Below, in pieces: positions 24,342 through 33,683 of a stretch of DNA of 64,000 nucleotides. This stretch comes from Lachnospiraceae bacterium. GTDB taxonomy: Bacteria > Bacillota > Clostridia > Lachnospirales > Lachnospiraceae. The position numbers were made by a program, and so were the translations under genes. The stretch's first letter is position 1, and every line of letters starts with the position of its first letter. The stretch is from the NCBI GenBank assembly GCA_017428105.1, contig JAFRRM010000017.1:19391-83390 (forward strand), in the 5' to 3' direction. Under the pieces are notes generated by a model. That model was not told the DNA's origin. It did no database searches and worked only from the letters and a program-made list of their open reading frames with translations.

Positions 24342-25739
24342 ATGGAGAACGTCTATATCTGTATCGATCTTAAGTCCTACTACGCCTCCGTGGAATGCGT
24401 TTTCCGGGGGCTCGACCCGTTAGCAACGAACCTTCTGGTGGCGGACGAGACCCGTTCCGAGCAGACCATCTGCCTCGCGGTCTCGCCGCCCCTTAAAGCC
24501 ATCGGCGTACCGTCAAGGCCCCGGCTTTTCGAGGCCCGCCGTGCCATAGAAAGCTATGAAAAAGCCCACCAAACGAAGGTGGACTATATCGTTGCGCGCC
24601 CGCGCATGGCCGAATACGAGCGGATCTCCGTGCAGATCTACTCGATCTATTTGCGTTACGCCGCGCCCGAAGACGTGCACATTTATTCCATCGACGAATG
24701 CTTCATCGACTGCACGCCCTATCTGCACTTCTACCGGGACGAAGCAGAAAAAGCCGGCGTCCACCCGGCACACGTCATGGCCATGACCGTCATCCGTGAC
24801 GTGCTGAAGACCACCGGGATCACCGCGACCGTCGGCATCGGCACCAACCTCTACCTGGCCAAGGTCGCGATGGACATCGTGGCCAAAAAGCGGCCGGCCG
24901 ACAAAGACGGCGTGCGCATTGCGGAGCTGAACGAGGACTCGTACAAGTTTCTGCTCTGGGACCACCGCCCGCTCACGGATTTCTGGCAGATCGGCCCCGG
25001 CAAGGCCAGGCGCCTCATGAACGCGCACATGTTCACCATGGGCGACGTCGCGCGGCGGAGCCTCTGGGACGAGGAATTTTTCTACAAAAATTTCGGCATC
25101 GACGGGGAGATCCTGGTCGACCACGCCTGGGGCATCGAGCCCGTCACCATGCGCGACATCAAGGCCTACAAAAGCGAGGCGCACAGCCTCACCTCCGGCC
25201 AGGTCCTGCCGCGGCCCTATGCGTTCGACGAGACCCGGCTGGTCCTCAGCGAGATGACGGACGAGCTCTGCGCGCGCATGTTCCGGCGGGATCTGCTTTC
25301 CGGGATCTTTACCTGGTGGGTCTCCTACGACCCGAAGAGCCTGGAGGTCTGCCCGGATTACGAGGGTCCCGTGGTCCTCGACTTCTACGGGCGGCCGCAT
25401 CCGAAGCATGCGAACGGGACCGTCCGCCTGCCGGAGGAGACAAATTCCGCCGGCGTGATCGGCCGCGCGCTTCTTGCCTCTTTTGACCAGAAAGCCGACA
25501 CGCGCCTTCTGTTCCGGCGGCTCGGCGTCTCCGCAGACCGCACGGTCTCGGAGGAAGGCGCCGTCCAGCTGAGTTTTTTCACCGACTATGCGGCGCTCGA
25601 AAAGGAAGCGGCTGTCCAGACGGCCATGGGGGAGATCCGCCGCCGCTTCGGTCCGGGCATGCTCTTCAAGGGGAAAAACCTCCTGGAGGGTTCCACCGCA
25701 CTCGAACGCGGCCGCCAGATCGGCGGCCACCGGGCCTGA
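24342..25739 (+). CDS. Y-family DNA polymerase (UmuC/UvrX/DinP-like)
   Basis: 465 residues. Active-site Asp in CIDLKSYYASVE at the N-terminus and SIDECFID near residue 123 carry the metal-binding acids; TVGIGTNLYLAKVAMD and FWQIGPGKARRL complete the palm and thumb/HhH. The little-finger region starts near residue 245. The clostridial subgroup resembles UvrX-like error-prone polymerases for translesion synthesis. It follows the SRAP gene by 41 bases and is followed by the YolD-like gene, a pairing also seen in Bacillus. Confidence 0.92.
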   Translation: MENVYICIDLKSYYASVECVFRGLDPLATNLLVADETRSEQTICLAVSPPLKAIGVPSRPRLFEARRAIESYEKAHQTKVDYIVARPRMAEYERISVQIYSIYLRYAAPEDVHIYSIDECFIDCTPYLHFYRDEAEKAGVHPAHVMAMTVIRDVLKTTGITATVGIGTNLYLAKVAMDIVAKKRPADKDGVRIAELNEDSYKFLLWDHRPLTDFWQIGPGKARRLMNAHMFTMGDVARRSLWDEEFFYKNFGIDGEILVDHAWGIEPVTMRDIKAYKSEAHSLTSGQVLPRPYAFDETRLVLSEMTDELCARMFRRDLLSGIFTWWVSYDPKSLEVCPDYEGPVVLDFYGRPHPKHANGTVRLPEETNSAGVIGRALLASFDQKADTRLLFRRLGVSADRTVSEEGAVQLSFFTDYAALEKEAAVQTAMGEIRRRFGPGMLFKGKNLLEGSTALERGRQIGGHRA

Positions 25740-25815
25740 GCACACAGTGCATGCGCCTGAACGGATCGCGCAGGCAGGCCGGGCGGTTCTCTCCGCCCGC
25801 AGAAAGGAGTAAACC

Positions 25816-26049
25816 ATGACCGTTCTCGGCAGTTCCCCCATGCCGGAAGACTTTGCCTACCGGGACGTCTTTCTGAAAGGCCGCCCGCGGCATCAAAAAA
25901 CGGACCCTTTCGGGATCCGTCATCCTTGTATGGATCTGGGCAAGAGGGCCAAGATCTTTGCGCCCTTCGATGCCCTGCGCGGCTTTTCCGCCGCCATCAT
26001 GGCCGAGACCGCAAAATCGATGGCCGAAGAAGGATCGGCGGAGCGCTGA
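25816..26049 (+). CDS. YolD-like small protein
   Basis: 77 residues. The block DLGKRAKIFAPFDALRGF (about residues 40-57) is the hallmark of the YolD-like family, whose genes often neighbour UvrX-type polymerases. AGAAAGGAG precedes ATG 25816. It is the last gene of the cassette; the role, perhaps a polymerase accessory factor, is not established. Confidence 0.75.
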   Translation: MTVLGSSPMPEDFAYRDVFLKGRPRHQKTDPFGIRHPCMDLGKRAKIFAPFDALRGFSAAIMAETAKSMAEEGSAER

Positions 26050-26075
26050 CAGGCTTTCCCCGTCCTTCCGCGCGG

Positions 26076-26654
26076 TCATTTCTCCCGGTTCCGGTCCTCC
26101 CGGCGGTCCAGAAAACGCTGCGCGGCGGCGAGGATCCGCCGTGAGCTGTCAAAGGTCAGCCGCTTCATCGCGCCTTCGTAATCGAAAAGTTCGATCCGGG
26201 AGACCTCCGTTTCCTGCGGCACCGGGGTCTGCCGTTCATAGCGTGCCAGAAAATAGACCACCTGCTTGTCGATCGCCGGTGAGTCTTTCCGCAGGATCAT
26301 ATATTCGTCCGTCCGGCGGAAGCCCTTGATGAAGGACACGTTCAGACCGGTCTCCTCCCGGATCTCGCGGCGCGCGGTCCGATGCTCCGTCTCCTGCCCT
26401 TCCATATGTCCCTTGGGAAAGCCCCAGACGCCCTTGAGCGAGCAGGTCAGCACATAGCGGCGGGCGCCGCCTTCCGTGCAGATGACCACCGCGCCGCAGG
26501 ATTTTTCGTGCCGCACGCCGGCATCGGCCTTTGCTTCCTCCGCGCCGGCCTTTTCCTCCCGTACAGGAGACTCCGTTCCGGCCTTTTCCGCCTGTACCGC
26601 AGCCCTGCCTGCGGGAGTCTTCTCAGCCCGCACGCTGTCTTCTTTCTCTGCCAT
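26076..26654 (-). CDS. Nudix hydrolase with a low-complexity N-terminal extension
   Basis: 192 residues. The Nudix box GHMEGQETEHRTARREIREE (about residues 85-104) is complete. Residues 1-48 are an Ala/Glu/Lys-rich extension absent from typical family members (about 135-150 residues); the conserved domain begins at HEKSCGAVVIC. It resembles Ap4A/diadenosine polyphosphate pyrophosphatases of Clostridia. The start overlaps the stop of the upstream GNAT by one base, so the pair is coupled. Confidence 0.88.
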   Translation of the reverse strand: MAEKEDSVRAEKTPAGRAAVQAEKAGTESPVREEKAGAEEAKADAGVRHEKSCGAVVICTEGGARRYVLTCSLKGVWGFPKGHMEGQETEHRTARREIREETGLNVSFIKGFRRTDEYMILRKDSPAIDKQVVYFLARYERQTPVPQETEVSRIELFDYEGAMKRLTFDSSRRILAAAQRFLDRREDRNREK

Positions 26655-27235
26655 CAGTTTTCTCCCTCCGGGCGGCTTGCCCGTACGACTTTCCTGACCA
26701 TGCTGTACTCGTTCAGCAGTGTTCCGTCCTTCAGGCGGATCGCGTCCGGGTGCACCCCGGTGATCCTGAAGCCCATTTTTTCATACAGCGCCCGCGCACG
26801 GCTGTTGCCCTCGACAAATTCCAGTTCGAGCTGCAGGATCTTCGGGTCGGCCTCGGCGATCCGGATCATTTCCTCGAACATCCGGGTCCCGATGCCCTGT
26901 CCCCAGTACGCCTTCAGCAATGCGATGGCAAGGCTTGCCCGGTGGCCGGTCTTGATCCGCCGGGTCCAGGTCACCTGGCAGTTGCCGGCGATCTTCCCCT
27001 CGACCAGACAGACCAGCATCGCCCCGGTTTCGGAGGCGTTGATCTCGTCAAACAGCTTTTTCTCGCCCTCCGGGGTATACCTTGCATTCTCCTCCGGATA
27101 GCGCAGGAGAAAATCCGTCTCGCCCGAGGAAACATAAAGATAATCCAGCATCCCCGGGATGTCCTCGTCCCGCGGGCTCCTGATGACCGCCGTCCGGCCG
27201 TCTTTTAAGGTAAATTCCTGTTCCTGAATGATCAT
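26654..27235 (-). CDS. GNAT family N-acetyltransferase
   Basis: 193 residues. Motif A HRASLAIALLKAYWGQGIG and motif B NSRARALYEKMGF are clear; DEDIPGMLDYLYVSSGETDFLL at the start is typical of the YjcF/PhnO-like group. First gene of a two-gene unit with the Nudix hydrolase. Substrate unknown. Confidence 0.85.
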   Translation of the reverse strand: MIIQEQEFTLKDGRTAVIRSPRDEDIPGMLDYLYVSSGETDFLLRYPEENARYTPEGEKKLFDEINASETGAMLVCLVEGKIAGNCQVTWTRRIKTGHRASLAIALLKAYWGQGIGTRMFEEMIRIAEADPKILQLELEFVEGNSRARALYEKMGFRITGVHPDAIRLKDGTLLNEYSMVRKVVRASRPEGEN

Positions 27236-27318
27236 TTTCTGTTTTCCGCCTTTTCCGGCCGCCTGCCGCAGCCTTCTCCCGCTTTACGAAAAAGATGAAA
27301 CGCTTTCGTCGGCAGGTT

Positions 27319-28296
27319 TTATTTCCACTCTCTCGGCCTGCCGATGGGGCGGTCCATGAAAAACCGGGCCAGTTTCACGCTTTCAAGCAGATATCGGTCC
27401 CGCAGGCGAAGCGCTTCTTCGCTGCCGAGCTCCGTGTAATCGCAGAAGCCTTTTCCGGATTTTACGCCCAACTCGCCTTTTTCCGCCATGTCCCTGTAGA
27501 TATTGTCCTCCGCGGACGGTGCGCCGAAAGGCGTGAAATTATTGTTTTTGATGTTCTGCGCCGCCAGGTCGATCCCGTTGAAATCGATGCGCTGTACGAC
27601 GCCCAGGAGAAGGCCGCGCGGCATCAGGGACATTTTGACCGCCCGGTCCAGCATTTCCGGCGTGCAGTAACCCTCCTGCAGGAGCCCCGTCGTTTCGCGG
27701 AACATAGCGCTCTGCAGGCGGTTCAGCATGAAGCCCGGGATATACTTTTCCATGCGCACCGGCGCCTTGCCGCAGGCTTCGTGAAGCGCCATCAGCTTTT
27801 CCATGGTCTCCTCGCCCGTTGCCGGCCCCTTGACGATCTCGACGAGCGGCAGAATGTGCGGCGGCGCGACCCAGTGGACGATCGCAAGCCTTTCCTGCCG
27901 TCTTTCCGGCGCCAGTTCGAAGATGTTCATGTAGGAGGTGTTGCTGGAAATGATCGCCTCTTCCGGCAAAAGCTCATCCAGCTGCCGGTATATCTCCTTT
28001 TTGACCTCCGGGACTTCGGCAACGGTCTCTACGGCATAAAATGCCCCGTCGACGGCTTCGGGAACGGATGTCGTGTATGCGATCCGCTCCGCCGCGCCGG
28101 CCAGAGTTTCCGCCGGGTACATTTCCGCTTCCCGGAACAGGCTGAAGATCCCCTCTATCGTTGTCCGCGCTCTGTCCAGCGTCTTTTCCGTGCGGGAATA
28201 CAGCGCGACGTCATAAGCAGCCGCTGCATAAACCGCTGCGATCCCGGGCCCCATCGTCCCAGCGCCCAGCACCGCTATTTTCCGCATGTCGTCCAT
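27319..28296 (-). CDS. 3-hydroxyacyl-CoA dehydrogenase family protein
   Basis: 325 residues. N-terminal Rossmann motif GAGTMGPGIAAVYA near residue 10; SSNTSYMNIFELA and HWVAPPHILPLVEIV carry the catalytic Ser, Asn and His region, and the C-terminal helical domain ends with SGKGFCDYT. It oxidises a 3-hydroxyacyl-CoA or related hydroxyacid with NAD. No thiolase or crotonase neighbours are seen, so a free hydroxyacid substrate is possible. AAGGGAG lies before ATG 28296. Confidence 0.88.
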   Translation of the reverse strand: MDDMRKIAVLGAGTMGPGIAAVYAAAAYDVALYSRTEKTLDRARTTIEGIFSLFREAEMYPAETLAGAAERIAYTTSVPEAVDGAFYAVETVAEVPEVKKEIYRQLDELLPEEAIISSNTSYMNIFELAPERRQERLAIVHWVAPPHILPLVEIVKGPATGEETMEKLMALHEACGKAPVRMEKYIPGFMLNRLQSAMFRETTGLLQEGYCTPEMLDRAVKMSLMPRGLLLGVVQRIDFNGIDLAAQNIKNNNFTPFGAPSAEDNIYRDMAEKGELGVKSGKGFCDYTELGSEEALRLRDRYLLESVKLARFFMDRPIGRPREWK

Positions 28297-28316
28297 AAAG
28301 GTTCTCCCTTTTGTTC

Positions 28317-29447
28317 TTACTCTTTCTCTTCCGGCCCTGTTTCGTCTTTTTCTACGGTCGGCACCGAGAGGGCAGCCGCCCGGATCCGCAGGCTCTTTTT
28401 CAGGCCGGCAGCCTCCAGGAAGGCATCCGCCAGTTCCAGCGGGACGTAAAGCATAGACTGCTTTTCGAAATACAGGAACAGCCCTTCTTCGTTGCGGATC
28501 GTCTTTTTCAGCTTGTCCATCGGATAGGAATAAGCCTGATGGTCGGAGAACACCCAGGCCGTCTTGTCCTTGAGCGCCAGAAGATAACCGTCTTCAGCCG
28601 GCTCAGGCGTCTGTGCGCGGGTCATTTCGTAATACGCCGGAAGGAAAATGACCAGATAGCGGAAGTTGAAGAGGATGAACGTGGCCATGCACAGGGCAAA
28701 ATAGGCCCAGGCGCCGCCCATCGCGCAGTAGACCGCAAGCGCAAGCGGGAAGACGACCGAGATCACCGTGGACATCGGCCAGCCGGCGGAACAGGTGAAG
28801 CTCAGCCGCTTCATCCTCACGTTTTTGTCCGCCAGTTCCTCGCGGCTGAGTTTCATCTTTCTGACAAAGGCCGCACCTTCCAGGACCGGCTCCTTGAACG
28901 AGTTGAGCCTTTCCTGCTGTCCTTCACGCTTTTTCTCCCGGACGGTCTCCTGAAATGCCGCCCAGCCCTCGCCGGGGATCGCTTTCTTCGGCACGAATTC
29001 GAAGACGCTTTTCCCGCGCAGGATCAGGCGGAGCGTCTCCGTCTCCGCGATCTCGCTGAGTTCCTCGTAGGGCAGTTCCAGCCGGCCTTCCCCGAAGGTC
29101 ACCCGGAGCCCGTCGTCTTCGGCCGTAAGACGGTGCTCCTTCCAGAAATCCGCGGAACCCGGATCGTTCTTCGACTGCTGCAGCAGCATTTTTGCGCGGG
29201 CATTCACGAAAAAGTACTGGAACAGCGACAGTGCGGCCCACAGCCCGGACAGGATCCCGACGGTCCATTTCAGCCACGGCTGGACCTGCTCCCCGTAAAA
29301 GAGGATCAGAAACACGGCGGCGCCCATCTGGACGACAGTCTTCAGGAGTAGTTTCAGGACGGATCCCGCTCCTTTGCCGCGTCGCTTTTCGAGCATCCAG
29401 CGCGCCATATTCAGAAAATCTTCTTCACTGATCGAATAACGAAACAT
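28317..29447 (-). CDS. YcxB-like membrane protein
   Basis: 376 residues. It has two pairs of membrane helices (about residues 32-80 and 232-275). Two short YcxB-like cores are visible: FGEGRLELPYEELSEIAET and VFSDHQAYSYPMDKLKKTI, the second followed by FLYFEKQSMLYVPL. It may therefore be an internal duplication of the YcxB fold. The N-terminus (MFRYSISEEDFLNMARWML) lacks a signal peptide. Function unknown; it lies 21 bases upstream of the hydroxyacyl-CoA dehydrogenase start and may share its transcript. Confidence 0.7.
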   Translation of the reverse strand: MFRYSISEEDFLNMARWMLEKRRGKGAGSVLKLLLKTVVQMGAAVFLILFYGEQVQPWLKWTVGILSGLWAALSLFQYFFVNARAKMLLQQSKNDPGSADFWKEHRLTAEDDGLRVTFGEGRLELPYEELSEIAETETLRLILRGKSVFEFVPKKAIPGEGWAAFQETVREKKREGQQERLNSFKEPVLEGAAFVRKMKLSREELADKNVRMKRLSFTCSAGWPMSTVISVVFPLALAVYCAMGGAWAYFALCMATFILFNFRYLVIFLPAYYEMTRAQTPEPAEDGYLLALKDKTAWVFSDHQAYSYPMDKLKKTIRNEEGLFLYFEKQSMLYVPLELADAFLEAAGLKKSLRIRAAALSVPTVEKDETGPEEKE

Positions 29448-29599
29448 CTCTGCCTCCGATACGTCATACTGTTATCACTATAACCGCTCGGCGCGAAAAT
29501 GAAAAGAGCCCGCTCCGGCGTTTTTTCCATTGATTATCGCCGCAGCGTTCATTATACTGTTTTCATCGGGATAAAATCATCCGACCGGGAGGCTGCGCC

Positions 29600-31252
29600 A
29601 TGGCAAAGACCAGAAAACAGATCTGCGACGAAGAGATCGCTCTTCTGAACCGATTTGCAGATAATAACGATTGCAAGGGCATGCCTGCATTGCCGAAAGT
29701 GAGACCATATATCATTAGGATCTGTGCCGCGGTCCTGATCCTTGCCTTCTTCTTCGCCTTAAGCGGCTGCCAAAAGGTGCCGGCGGAAAGCACAGAAGCG
29801 CCGATGCCTGCGGCAGTTTCTTCTGAAACGCCGACGGAAGCAGAAACAATGGCGCCGGCAGAGACGGAAAGTCCCTCCGAAAGCGCTTCCGAAAGCCCCC
29901 TGTCCGGTCTTGAAGACCTGAAAGAAGGGATGGTCCTTTTCTTCCGGCAGGAGGACATGAAAGAAAAACGGGGAGACCTGATCTCCCTCGCCGATGCGGA
30001 AGCCGCCTGGTATGACGGCCTGTTTCCGCGTACGCATTATTACGATCCGATGTTTGCCAAAGAAAAAGAGCAGCGTCTGCTCCGCCTGCTGGATTACTGC
30101 CTGGGGAACGGCTATCAGGGCTTTTGCCTGCCGGACGGCATCGTTTCCACGGAAGGGATGGACGTCTGGCAGCACTATGCGCTCCCGTTCATGTACCGTA
30201 TCGAGGACGGATCGGTCCTGTGCCGGGAAGGGCAGAGCGCCGAAGGTGCCTCGTTCAGCTTTACGACGGTCTGGTATTCGCTGAAAAAAGAGGGAGAAAT
30301 GGATAAGTTCTCCCAGGGTCTTGCCGCCGTGCGGGAGCTCGCCGCCAAAGCGCCGGAAGGCGCGGATGATTACGATCTGCTCGTGTGGGCCATGAATGCG
30401 CTGGCGGAGCGCATCGTTTACGGAGACCGCGATTCCTATTACTACACGGACGGCTACCAGCTCTACGATGCGATGGTGAAGGGCGTCACCGTATGCACCG
30501 GCTACAGCGACGCCATGTATTATCTGTGCAATCTGATCGGGGTCGACTGCCTCTGCACAGAGGGAAACGCCACCTCTCTGACCAGGGACGGCGGTCTGGA
30601 CGGTCATGCGTGGAATTTTGCCCGTATCGGTGAACAGTACTATGTTTTCGATCTGACCGGCTACGACTGCATCATAAAGCAGCTGCTTCCGCTTCCGGTC
30701 ATGTTCGCCCTCTCGGAGGAGGCCATGCATTCGCTGGGCGGCAACCACCGCACCGACCGCTATGCGGATGCGGAACTGATGCCCTCCTGCGACAGCTGCT
30801 TCGATCCGGTCGCCGCCTGGAACAGCACGCCGGAAGGCGCCATGCGGAGCTTCATGGCGTATTACGATCTGGCCATACCGGGGCCGGAATTCATGCTGGC
30901 GGCAAACGGTCTGATCCCGGAGGAATGGACTCATGAAGAAGCGGAAGACGGATTCTATGTTCTTCCGGTCTCCTATGAAGACTTTCTTGCCCGTACGCTG
31001 GAGTATATGAGCGAGTCCTGCTTCGAAAGCTGTTTCGGGCGTTTTTACCGCAATGTCGGCGGCTCTCTGGCCGTAAGGTATATGACCGCCGAAGACGATG
31101 TCGAACTGTATCAGCCGGCCGGTGTCCGTAAGGAAGCGGACGGGACCTTCCTGGCTGAACTGGCAAGGAAAGACGGCTCCACGGTGACTGTGCCTTTTTC
31201 CGCGGAGGAGACCGACGGCCGTTACCGGATCAGCGAGATCAGCTTTAAATAA
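29600..31252 (+). CDS. Transglutaminase-like lipoprotein
   Basis: 550 residues. The N-terminal 35 residues are cytoplasmic, then a membrane segment ends in lipobox ALSGC (Cys57), then a Ser/Thr/Glu/Pro-rich linker (about residues 60-105). The transglutaminase/protease core shows Cys in TVCTGYSDA, His in DGHAWN and Asp in VFDLTGYD, all catalytic positions of the family. The long cytoplasmic lead before the membrane segment is unusual for a lipoprotein; a later start is possible but GGGAGG precedes ATG 29600. Likely acts on peptides or cell-wall proteins at the surface. Confidence 0.75.
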   Translation: MAKTRKQICDEEIALLNRFADNNDCKGMPALPKVRPYIIRICAAVLILAFFFALSGCQKVPAESTEAPMPAAVSSETPTEAETMAPAETESPSESASESPLSGLEDLKEGMVLFFRQEDMKEKRGDLISLADAEAAWYDGLFPRTHYYDPMFAKEKEQRLLRLLDYCLGNGYQGFCLPDGIVSTEGMDVWQHYALPFMYRIEDGSVLCREGQSAEGASFSFTTVWYSLKKEGEMDKFSQGLAAVRELAAKAPEGADDYDLLVWAMNALAERIVYGDRDSYYYTDGYQLYDAMVKGVTVCTGYSDAMYYLCNLIGVDCLCTEGNATSLTRDGGLDGHAWNFARIGEQYYVFDLTGYDCIIKQLLPLPVMFALSEEAMHSLGGNHRTDRYADAELMPSCDSCFDPVAAWNSTPEGAMRSFMAYYDLAIPGPEFMLAANGLIPEEWTHEEAEDGFYVLPVSYEDFLARTLEYMSESCFESCFGRFYRNVGGSLAVRYMTAEDDVELYQPAGVRKEADGTFLAELARKDGSTVTVPFSAEETDGRYRISEISFK

Positions 31253-31280
31253 TCTGCCGGTAAATATTCCGGAACACACA

Positions 31281-31325
31281 AAAACAGCCTGCGATACTGA
31301 AAGCATCGGTATCGCGGGCTGTTTT
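31281..31325 (+). terminator. Terminator of the transglutaminase-like gene
   Basis: AAAACAGCCTGCGATAC / GTATCGCGGGCTGTTTT arms with a single mismatch; the stem ends in TTTTC. Confidence 0.85.
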
Positions 31326-31347
31326 CATCAGAACCCGGTGTTATTTC

Positions 31348-32337
31348 TTATCCGTGCCTGCCGTCCAGCACGAGTTCCGGCGGCGCCGGCACATACTGCA
31401 TTTCCTTCAACTGCAGCCGCAGTTTCCGCCGGCCGAATTCTCCGGTCACGACGGTCGCTGCCGCGCTTCCGGTCACCCAGCCTTCCCTGCATTCTGCAGC
31501 GTCCGCCTGACCGGCCTCAGCCTCAAACGACATGAACTGCAGATCCTGCATGCAGCAGGTCATCACGACCCTTCCGCACGCCCACGCGCCTCCGCTGCGC
31601 CTTAGTTCCACCGGATCTGCGAATATGATCTCCTTCCCCTCATAATGCTCCGGATGGTCCAGCGCATCCAGCCAGAACGGAAGGTAGCGCCTTTCACCGA
31701 TCACGATCTCCGCATCCGCCAGCGAGTACGGCAGGAACATTTCGAACGCCTTCTCATGGTAGCCCAGCGGATCCCGCCGGAGATACGACGCCTTCGGATT
31801 CATCAGCCGGAACGCCTGGCTGTACGGCGCCAGCAAATCGGCCGACGGGCAGCCGCGGAAGACGACCTGCTGCGAGTCCGTGACCATCTGCTTCATCATC
31901 GGCATGAAATTCGTGTAATACAGCGCCATGGTGTTCCAGTCGATCAGGGTGATCGCAAAGGTCTTCTTCAGGCAGGCGGGAAGCGCCTCCCTGAGCCCCT
32001 CCGTCATGGCGTTCATCTCCACGTAGATGCGGCCGGGGCGGTATTTTTCCACGGCATCCAGACAGAACCCGGCGATGTCTCCGCCTTCGTAATAAACGAC
32101 GGAGGCGTTTTTCTGCGCCAGGCTTTCGCGGTCATATTCTTCTTCGCCCTGTTCAAAACAAAGGATCAGCGTGGAGCCGTATTTCCAATAAACGTCGTTC
32201 AGGACGTTTTCCCGGATATACGCGGTCTTTCCCGCGTCCAGAAATCCGTACACGAGCCGGGTATCGATCTCCTTTATCACCGGGAGGTTCGTCCCGGCCG
32301 GCTCCGCCGCTTTGCTTTCTTTTTCCGTACCGTTCAT
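31348..32337 (-). CDS. CobW-like GTPase domain protein
   Basis: 329 residues. GTP-binding P-loop GFLDAGKT (LVYGFLDAGKTAYIREN) near residue 28 is typical of CobW/COG0523 proteins, but the usual CxCC metal motif is absent and the later motifs are divergent. In Clostridia such proteins often pair with a TIGR03943-type membrane partner; none is here. The start is taken at ATG 32337 because the longer frame to 32430 reads back into the terminator of the neighbouring alcohol dehydrogenase gene. Role unknown, possibly metal handling. Confidence 0.65.
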   Translation of the reverse strand: MNGTEKESKAAEPAGTNLPVIKEIDTRLVYGFLDAGKTAYIRENVLNDVYWKYGSTLILCFEQGEEEYDRESLAQKNASVVYYEGGDIAGFCLDAVEKYRPGRIYVEMNAMTEGLREALPACLKKTFAITLIDWNTMALYYTNFMPMMKQMVTDSQQVVFRGCPSADLLAPYSQAFRLMNPKASYLRRDPLGYHEKAFEMFLPYSLADAEIVIGERRYLPFWLDALDHPEHYEGKEIIFADPVELRRSGGAWACGRVVMTCCMQDLQFMSFEAEAGQADAAECREGWVTGSAAATVVTGEFGRRKLRLQLKEMQYVPAPPELVLDGRHG

Positions 32338-32382
32338 CGCTTTCCGCTTCCGCTTTATGTCTGCGTGTCCCGCGCGTTTTGT

Positions 32383-32419
32383 AAAAACACAGGCCCCATC
32401 GACCATATCCGACGGGGCC
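32383..32419 (-). terminator. Terminator of the alcohol dehydrogenase gene
   Basis: GGCCCCATCG / CGACGGGGCC arms with one mismatch, then TGTGTTTTT on the minus strand. Confidence 0.7.
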
Positions 32420-32448
32420 CGCTTTGTCAATGCTTATGATCCGAACGA

Positions 32449-33402
32449 TCAGTCTTCGTATACGCAGACCAGACGGCCGCTGACCTTGCCTTCGCGGAGC
32501 AGATCGATGCCTTCGCCGATCTCCTCGAACTTGCAGAAGTGGATCTCGGGATCCAGCTTGCCGCTCGCCATCAGATCGATGCAGTCGCGCAGGTCGTCCG
32601 TGGTGCTTCCCATGGAGCCTTCGAAGGTGAGTTCCTTGAAGATCATGGAGTAGGAGTAGATCGTAGCGGTGTCGCTGGCCATGCCCACGAGCACGACTTT
32701 GCCGTGAGGCTTGACGGCCTTCAGGGCATCGTCCGTGGTCTTGCCGGCACCGGCAAAGTCAACGATCAGATCCAGGTTCTTGTCCGCGAATTCAAGGATG
32801 TTCGGCTTGACCTCCTTCGCGCCGAGCTTCAGGGACAGTTCCTGAGCGGACGGTTTTCTGGTGGCAACGTACACTTCGCAGCCCTTGGCCACGGCCACGC
32901 TGACGGCAAACATGCCCAGGCCGCCGACGCCGATGATACCGACCTTCATGCCTTCCTTGGCGCCGCCCACGGAGCAGAGCGCGTGATAGGAGGTCGCGCC
33001 TGCGTCGGTCGCTGCCGCAGCTTTATAGGCAGGAATGCCTGCCGGGACCTTGACGAGCTGCTCAACGGGAGCCGTCGTCATGGTGCCGTAACCGCCGTCT
33101 CTGGTGTAGCCGGGGGTGGTGCCGTCTTTTGCATACAGCGGGCAGACCGCGACGACGTCGCCGATCTCAAAGCCTTCCACGCCTTCGCCGATCTCGACGA
33201 TGCGGCCGCAGACCTCATGGCCCATGATCACAGGCACGTTGAACTGGGGCATCCAGGACTCGATGTCCAGCGCCGATACGTCGGAGTGGCACAGACCGCC
33301 GGCCAGTGTCTTCAGTACGACGTAGCCCGGTTTTGCCTTCGGATCGGGCTTCTCCACGATCTTCAGCGGCTGATGTGTTCCGGTAAATTCCCAACCTTTC
33401 AT
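32449..33402 (-). CDS. Zinc-type alcohol dehydrogenase (medium-chain), short form
   Basis: 317 residues. Catalytic zinc ligands appear in LCHSD (Cys37 region) and GHEVCG, and the NAD(P) motif is GVGGLGMFAV near residue 158. The structural-zinc loop of four Cys is missing (VAVCPLYAKDGTTPGY is in its place), which accounts for the short length compared with about 340. Codon use is more regular than in flanking genes, as in highly expressed genes. It is divergent from cstA with about 280 bases between. Substrate not known. Confidence 0.85.
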   Translation of the reverse strand: MKGWEFTGTHQPLKIVEKPDPKAKPGYVVLKTLAGGLCHSDVSALDIESWMPQFNVPVIMGHEVCGRIVEIGEGVEGFEIGDVVAVCPLYAKDGTTPGYTRDGGYGTMTTAPVEQLVKVPAGIPAYKAAAATDAGATSYHALCSVGGAKEGMKVGIIGVGGLGMFAVSVAVAKGCEVYVATRKPSAQELSLKLGAKEVKPNILEFADKNLDLIVDFAGAGKTTDDALKAVKPHGKVVLVGMASDTATIYSYSMIFKELTFEGSMGSTTDDLRDCIDLMASGKLDPEIHFCKFEEIGEGIDLLREGKVSGRLVCVYED

Positions 33403-33683
33403 GATACACAGTTCTCCTTATTCTTTTTTATCGATCAGGATGTCGATATTCCTTCATTAGCATTATAAATAGCCTGTTTTTCCCTGTCAACGATAATCTG
33501 TTTTTCGACGCATAAACAACGTCTTTCCTCATTCCGTTCAGGACAGACGGTCCGGAAAAAAGTAAAAAAAGTATAAACTTTTTTGGGCAATTCTCTTGTT
33601 TCTCTTATTATAATATGCTATTATGCTTCCGTACATTGTGAACGTGTACGAAGCAACTTTTTAACACATTTCAAGGAGGGATT
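33403..33683. promoter_or_regulatory. Divergent intergenic region between adh and cstA
   Basis: AT-rich for this genome. A TATAAT at 33609-33614 is a likely -10 box for cstA; no convincing -35 at standard spacing was found. No gene or riboswitch recognised. Confidence 0.5.
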
